Source: Chloroflexota bacterium (lineage in GTDB: Bacteria; Chloroflexota; Anaerolineae; Anaerolineales; UBA11579). Taken from it: a DNA stretch of 7,855 nucleotides. Shown piece by piece: positions 4,171-7,855 of the stretch. Location: positions 1-7,855 of the forward strand of contig QKGK01000427.1 of NCBI GenBank assembly GCA_003250455.1. Reading direction: 5' to 3'. The notes beneath the pieces are model-generated. The model ran no database searches. It was not told where the DNA came from and saw only the letters and a program-made list of their open reading frames with translations. The position numbers were made by a program, and so were the translations under genes. How positions within the stretch are numbered: position 1 is the stretch's first letter; each line of letters begins with the position of its first letter.

Positions 4171-6336
4171 ATGGGTTTTGGCTCAAACGACGAAAACGAA
4201 AATGATCTTCCCGAATGGCTGAGAGGTTTACGCGACGAGGGTGAGAGCGAGGCTTTCGAATCAGGGGAGGATATCCTCCCGGAATCGGAAGACGTCCCGG
4301 ATTGGCTGGAAGAGGATGCGTCCGGCAGCTTTGCCGCGCCGGGTGCCTCCGAAGATGAAGAGGATGTCCCTCCGTGGCTGGCAAAGATCCGGGAAGAAGA
4401 ACAGGCAGAAAAACCGCCTTTTGACTCGGAAGCTGAATCTGTTTCTGGAGAAGATGTGGAAGAGGATGCCTGGCTGAAGAATATCCAGGCGCAGTACCAG
4501 AAAGACCAGGCGGAAGAATCTGCCCAGGAAGCGGAAGAAGCGCCCGACGAGGTCAGTGCGGTCTGGGACGAGGGAGATGATGAGACTGGTTGGGGGCCGG
4601 ACGATGAAACTTTAGGCCCGATTGCGACTGCCTGGGAGGCAGATACCGGTACCCTGGGTCCGCTGGAGGACGAAGAAGAGGTACCTGATTGGGTCAGCGG
4701 CCTGCCGACCGTAGAGCCGAAAACCGAACCGATACCGGGTTCACCGGAACCTGATGCAGCGCCTGAAGAAGAGGTCCCTGCCTGGCTGCAGGAGATCCGC
4801 AGTAAAACCACCGAGGAAACCCGTCCGCCGGATGATATCCTGCCGGAATTTGGACTGGATTCCACCGATATGTTTGCTGAATCCCCGGAGGAACCGGAAG
4901 CAGCGATGCCTCCCGGTGATGAGGAAGACACGCAGGAGCCTGCTTTTGAGAGTTCGCCTTCTGTGACGGGCAGCTTGCCTGGCTGGATGGAAGACTTGCA
5001 ATCCTCCGGGAAAATGGAAGCCGCTGGGGAAGGTGAGGAAGGGCAGGAAGAAATTCCTGGATATGATGAGGAAGGCGTTTCATCGCTGTTTGCAGATGAT
5101 GACCTGCCCGACTGGTTGGGAGAAGAGGAAGAAGCTCAGGCTGAAGCAAAAGAGGAACAGCAGCCTGCCCTCAGCGAATCAGACGAAGAAAGTGAACTTG
5201 AAAAAGCCGATCTGCCCACCTGGCTGCAGGCCATGCGCCCGGTGGAAGCCGTGACGGCGGACATTCCCGAAGACACCGAAGAAGTGCATGTTTCAGAGAA
5301 GAAACGCGAAACCATCGGCCCGCTTTCGGGGTTGAGCGATGTGCTCCCCGCAGAGCCGCATATTGTCCATTTTGGAAGCAAACCCAAACCGGCCGTGGCT
5401 TTTGCGCTTACCGAGCAGCAAAGGAAGTACGCACAATTATTGAAAACCCTGGTGGAGGATGAAGCCAGTTATCAGCCGGTGGAAGACCGTAAGGTCGCCA
5501 ATCCGCAGCAAGTGCTGCGCTGGGTGATTGCAATAATCCTGCTTACGGTATTATTTGCCGTTATCTGGCTGAACGGCGATTTCCTCCCGCTGCCTGCAGA
5601 AGGCTTCCCGGAAGAAAATCTGGCGGTGGTCAGCATGGTAAATGAGCTGCAAGCCGGGGATAAAGTGCTGGTGGCTTTTGAATATCAGCCGGGCCTTTCG
5701 GGAGAGATTCAGGCGGCTTCTTCTGCACTGATGGAGCATTTGCTGCTCCAGGGTGCGGAATTGGTGCTGGTCTCTACCCAGCCGGTAGGTCCCGGTCTGG
5801 CAGAGAGCTATCTCCAAACGAGGTTCCAAACGTCGGCTTATGTGACCCAGAAGCAGTATGCCAACCTTGGGTATGTTTCCGGCGGGACAGCCGGTTTGCT
5901 CAATTTTGCATCCGACCCGCGGCAGACGGTGCCCAATATGGCATGGAACGCCGCGCCGCTGGATGCGGTTCAATCGGTGCGGGATTTCGCCATGGTGCTG
6001 GTCCTCACGGATGACCCGGACATTGCCCGCAGCTGGGTGGAACAGGTCCAGCCGCTGCTGGTTGAGCCGGCCATCCCCATGGTGATGGTAACCAGCGCCC
6101 AGGCCGAACCCCTGGTGTACCCCTATTACCTTTCAGACCCGCGGCAGGTTTCGGGGCTGATCAGCGGGGTGAGCGGGGGCGCCTATTATGAAACCGTGAT
6201 CAACCCCTCGTTGGCCCGCCGCTATTGGGATAGCTACAATGTCGGTTTGATGCTGGCCGTGCTGGTGATTGCGGTTGGCAGTATCATCAATCTGGTACGC
6301 AGCCCCCTCAGGGGGATGCCTGAAGGACGGTCTTGA
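4171..6336 (+). CDS. Large acidic protein: PxWL-repeat cytoplasmic tail plus membrane-bounded external alpha/beta domain
   Basis: 721 residues from ATG 4171, with TGAGGTG 8 nt upstream. Residues 1-350 are strongly acidic, low in complexity and probably disordered. They carry nine motifs of the type [DE][LV]PxW[LMV], with Trp at 16, 45, 69, 101, 174, 205, 272, 315 and 351; the fourth lacks the Pro. Residues 352-447 are a mixed linker. A membrane helix (about 449-468, VLRWVIAIILLTVLFAVIWL) leads to a domain at 470-690 with alternating strands and helices (GDKVLVAFEY, GAELVLVSTQ, FAMVLVLTDD, IPMVMVTSAQ), then a second helix at 691-709 and a basic tail. Basic residues on the outer flanks of both helices put the 470-690 domain outside the cell. 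The segments GYVSGG, PLVYPYY and GLISGVSGGAYYE resemble pieces I recall from proteins encoded next to DUF6754 genes. No catalytic residues could be assigned. Its stop overlaps the next start by one base. Confidence 0.9.
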   Translation: MGFGSNDENENDLPEWLRGLRDEGESEAFESGEDILPESEDVPDWLEEDASGSFAAPGASEDEEDVPPWLAKIREEEQAEKPPFDSEAESVSGEDVEEDAWLKNIQAQYQKDQAEESAQEAEEAPDEVSAVWDEGDDETGWGPDDETLGPIATAWEADTGTLGPLEDEEEVPDWVSGLPTVEPKTEPIPGSPEPDAAPEEEVPAWLQEIRSKTTEETRPPDDILPEFGLDSTDMFAESPEEPEAAMPPGDEEDTQEPAFESSPSVTGSLPGWMEDLQSSGKMEAAGEGEEGQEEIPGYDEEGVSSLFADDDLPDWLGEEEEAQAEAKEEQQPALSESDEESELEKADLPTWLQAMRPVEAVTADIPEDTEEVHVSEKKRETIGPLSGLSDVLPAEPHIVHFGSKPKPAVAFALTEQQRKYAQLLKTLVEDEASYQPVEDRKVANPQQVLRWVIAIILLTVLFAVIWLNGDFLPLPAEGFPEENLAVVSMVNELQAGDKVLVAFEYQPGLSGEIQAASSALMEHLLLQGAELVLVSTQPVGPGLAESYLQTRFQTSAYVTQKQYANLGYVSGGTAGLLNFASDPRQTVPNMAWNAAPLDAVQSVRDFAMVLVLTDDPDIARSWVEQVQPLLVEPAIPMVMVTSAQAEPLVYPYYLSDPRQVSGLISGVSGGAYYETVINPSLARRYWDSYNVGLMLAVLVIAVGSIINLVRSPLRGMPEGRS
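4207..5226 (+). repeat. Nine irregularly spaced PxWL-type peptide motifs
   Basis: Within the acidic tail the motifs are LPEWL, VPDWL, VPPWL, DAWL, VPDWV, VPAWL, LPGWM, LPDWL and LPTWL, usually preceded by Asp or Glu and often followed by a short amphipathic stretch such as RGLRD, AKIRE or QEIRS. Spacing runs from 24 to 73 residues, so this is a dispersed linear motif, not a tandem DNA repeat. Codons for the same residues vary between copies, which argues for selection on the protein and against recent duplication. Confidence 0.8.
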
Positions 6337-7007
6337 TGTTTGCAGGGATGAACACACTGGATCTGGTTGGAATGGTGGTCTCTTTTATTCTGACTGTATT
6401 TGTGCTGCTGTATGCGTTCGACGATAACCCGCTCTTCCGGCTGGCCATTTATTTATTCATTGGCGTGGCAGCCGGTTATGCTGGTGCGGTGGCCCTCAAG
6501 GATGTGATCCTGCCGCGTTTGTTTGGACTGGAAGTCAACCAGATGCTGCTGGTGCTGGTGTGGATCTTGCTGCTGGCGTTGAAACTCTCGCCCAAAACGG
6601 CCAAATTCGGCAATCCGGCGGCTGGCCTGCTGGTAGGGGTAGGTGCAGCCATTGCGGTAGGCGGAGCAATCCAGGGAACCTTGATCCCGCAGGTGAGCGC
6701 TTCGGCCAATTATTTCGCAAACCTGGGGCAGTTCGGCAATTGGGGCTTTTACTTCTTCCAGGGTGTGGTGGTGCTGGTAGGCACGGTAGCTACCTTGCTG
6801 TACTTCCATTTTGGGGCTACCCCGGCGCCGAACCAGCTGCCAACCCAAAAGAACTTCATTGTCGCTATCAGCAAGGTAGGGCAGGGTTTCATTGCGATCA
6901 CCTTTGGCGTGATCTTTGCCGGCGTGTACAGCGCTGCCCTGACGGCTCTGGTGGAGCGGCTGGTATTTTTGGTCACGACGATCAAGACGTTCATTCCAGG
7001 AATTTAA
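6336..7007 (+). CDS. Six-helix membrane protein of the operon (second of two)
   Basis: 223 residues. ATG 6336 is chosen: it overlaps the upstream TGA by one base (TGATG) and has AAGGA about 8 nt upstream. An ATG at 6348 (MNTLDLVG) is a possible alternative that loses only four residues. Helices are predicted at about 9-28, 34-54, 68-84, 94-115, 136-157 and 182-207. A Gly/Ala-rich fourth helix (PAAGLLVGVGAAIAVGGAIQG) is followed by a polar loop, and a basic segment (QKNFIVAISKVGQ) precedes the last helix. There are no recognised motifs and no named family. The Gly-rich helices suggest close packing, or a channel-like core; that is inference. One-base overlap with the 721-residue protein gene implies coupled translation and membership of the same complex. 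Confidence 0.85.
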   Translation: MFAGMNTLDLVGMVVSFILTVFVLLYAFDDNPLFRLAIYLFIGVAAGYAGAVALKDVILPRLFGLEVNQMLLVLVWILLLALKLSPKTAKFGNPAAGLLVGVGAAIAVGGAIQGTLIPQVSASANYFANLGQFGNWGFYFFQGVVVLVGTVATLLYFHFGATPAPNQLPTQKNFIVAISKVGQGFIAITFGVIFAGVYSAALTALVERLVFLVTTIKTFIPGI

Positions 7008-7019
7008 AAGCGGAAGACC

Positions 7020-7855
7020 ATGACGAAAACAAAGGCTTTTGACAACGAACAAGAAGACCAGGGAGCATTGGTAGATACCCAGGAAAATAAGGTTTCCCAG
7101 GGGCAGTCTGTCCCGGTGGAACTGCGTTCCGGGTCTTTGATCACGCTGGATGTTGGCTCGGTGCATACCCGGGTGGCGCTGTTTGATATTGTGGAAGGAC
7201 GTGCCCGTTTCCTGGCGGCCGGAATAGCGCCTACTTCGGCCAATCCGCCGCTGTTTGATGTGAGTGAGGGAGTCCGGGTTGCCCTGGAACAGGTAGAGAC
7301 GATTTCCGGACGTTTTTTGCTGGGCGAAGGCGGCAGCCTGATCACCCCGAGCACAGAGGAAGGCTATGGGGTGGATTTTCTTGCGAGCACGCTGTCGTTG
7401 GGGCCACCGCTGAAAACCGTGGTGGTTGGGCTGCTGGATAAGGTATCGCTGGACAGCGTGACCCACCTGGCAAACACTTCCTATACGCAGGTGATCGCCT
7501 CTGTCGGCCTGAACAATATGCAGAAACCGGAATCGTACATTGACCTGATCCAGAAGACCCGGCCGGATATGATCCTGATAGCCGGGGGAACGGACAACGG
7601 CGCCAGCAAATCAGTGCTGCGGCTGGTCAATATGGTTGGGATGGCGCTGTTCCTGCTGCCGGAGGAAAACCGGCCCAAGGTGTTATTTGCCGGTAACCTG
7701 GCACTGGGCAAGCAGGTGCACAATTTCATTAAACCGCTGACCTCCATTCAGCTAGCACCCAATATCCGCCCAACCCTGACCACCGAACGTCTGGAGCCGG
7801 CAGAACCGGTGCTGACAGATACCTACCGCTCGATCCATTTAAGCCGGGTGGCCGG
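7020..7855 (+). CDS. MutL/GlmL-type ASKHA nucleotide-binding protein, N-terminal part (3' end outside window)
   Basis: 278 codons are visible from ATG 7020 and the frame runs off the right edge. A polar N-terminal extension of about 37 residues precedes SLITLDVGSVHTRVALFD, whose D44-V-G-S-V-H-T50 matches the phosphate-1 loop of the ASKHA (actin/Hsp70/sugar kinase) fold. Further signatures of the glutamate mutase MutL/GlmL family are ILIAGGTDNGA (185-195) and VLFAGN (221-226). GlmL is known as the accessory protein encoded between the subunits of B12-dependent glutamate mutase in clostridia and is thought to act as an ATP-dependent activator. Neither mutase subunit is in this window; instead the gene is 12 nt behind five genes, four of them for membrane proteins. 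It should be cytoplasmic. A role as the ATP-binding subunit of the membrane complex, in the way PilM or FtsA acts, is a hypothesis. The ribosome site is weak (GGAAGA). Confidence 0.85.
   Translation, partial: MTKTKAFDNEQEDQGALVDTQENKVSQGQSVPVELRSGSLITLDVGSVHTRVALFDIVEGRARFLAAGIAPTSANPPLFDVSEGVRVALEQVETISGRFLLGEGGSLITPSTEEGYGVDFLASTLSLGPPLKTVVVGLLDKVSLDSVTHLANTSYTQVIASVGLNNMQKPESYIDLIQKTRPDMILIAGGTDNGASKSVLRLVNMVGMALFLLPEENRPKVLFAGNLALGKQVHNFIKPLTSIQLAPNIRPTLTTERLEPAEPVLTDTYRSIHLSRVA

Noticed and set aside
3951..4931. Long minus-strand open frame (326 codons), Ser-rich
   Set aside because: It is antisense to the acidic Glu/Asp-rich part of the 721-residue gene; runs of Ser are the expected complement of GAA/GAG/GAT-rich codons. 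No domain or ribosome site.
6453..7466. Minus-strand open frame of 337 codons
   Set aside because: It is antisense to the second six-helix gene and the ASKHA gene, with a His/Gln/Arg-rich composition and no motif.

Overview
The window looks like chromosomal DNA of a Chloroflexota bacterium, most likely Anaerolineae. The reasons are the moderately high GC content of most genes, an acidic protein with many P-x-W-L motifs, a DUF6754-type protein, and a MutL/GlmL-type ASKHA protein at the end of a string of membrane-protein genes. This assignment rests on remembered family patterns, since no search was possible, and should be taken as probable. No rRNA, tRNA, CRISPR array, insertion sequence or phage gene is visible.

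Left part (1-1220, + strand): the 3' end of a WD40 beta-propeller gene, AT-rich except for its last blade. It is followed after 21 nt by a small polytopic membrane-protein gene that is split by an apparent +1 frameshift near 873. Two short hairpins or palindromes and a good intrinsic terminator (1185-1219) follow. The terminator also serves the convergent gene.

Middle (1239-2492): a minus-strand gene for a DUF4349 lipoprotein with a Thr-Pro linker and a C-terminal membrane anchor. It is separated by a 315-nt intergenic region from a divergent plus-strand operon. That region holds a minus-strand promoter with a perfect 17-nt palindrome just downstream of its -10 box, an imperfect 34-nt inverted repeat between the two promoters, a strong plus-strand sigma70-type promoter (TTGACC-N17-TACAAT), and a leader that can form two mutually exclusive hairpins.

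Right part (2493 to the end, + strand): one tightly packed operon of six genes. In order they encode an 89-aa soluble helical protein (TTG start), a DUF6754-like protein with a membrane anchor at each end, a six-helix membrane protein, a 721-residue acidic protein (nine PxWL-like motifs in the cytoplasm, then a predicted external alpha/beta domain between two membrane helices), a second six-helix membrane protein, and a MutL/GlmL-type ASKHA nucleotide-binding protein that runs off the window. Spacings are -4, +9, +26, -1 and +12 nt. The arrangement suggests one membrane complex of unknown function, with a cytoplasmic ATP-binding subunit and a long acidic tail that could recruit partners. It is the best candidate in the window for an undescribed system.
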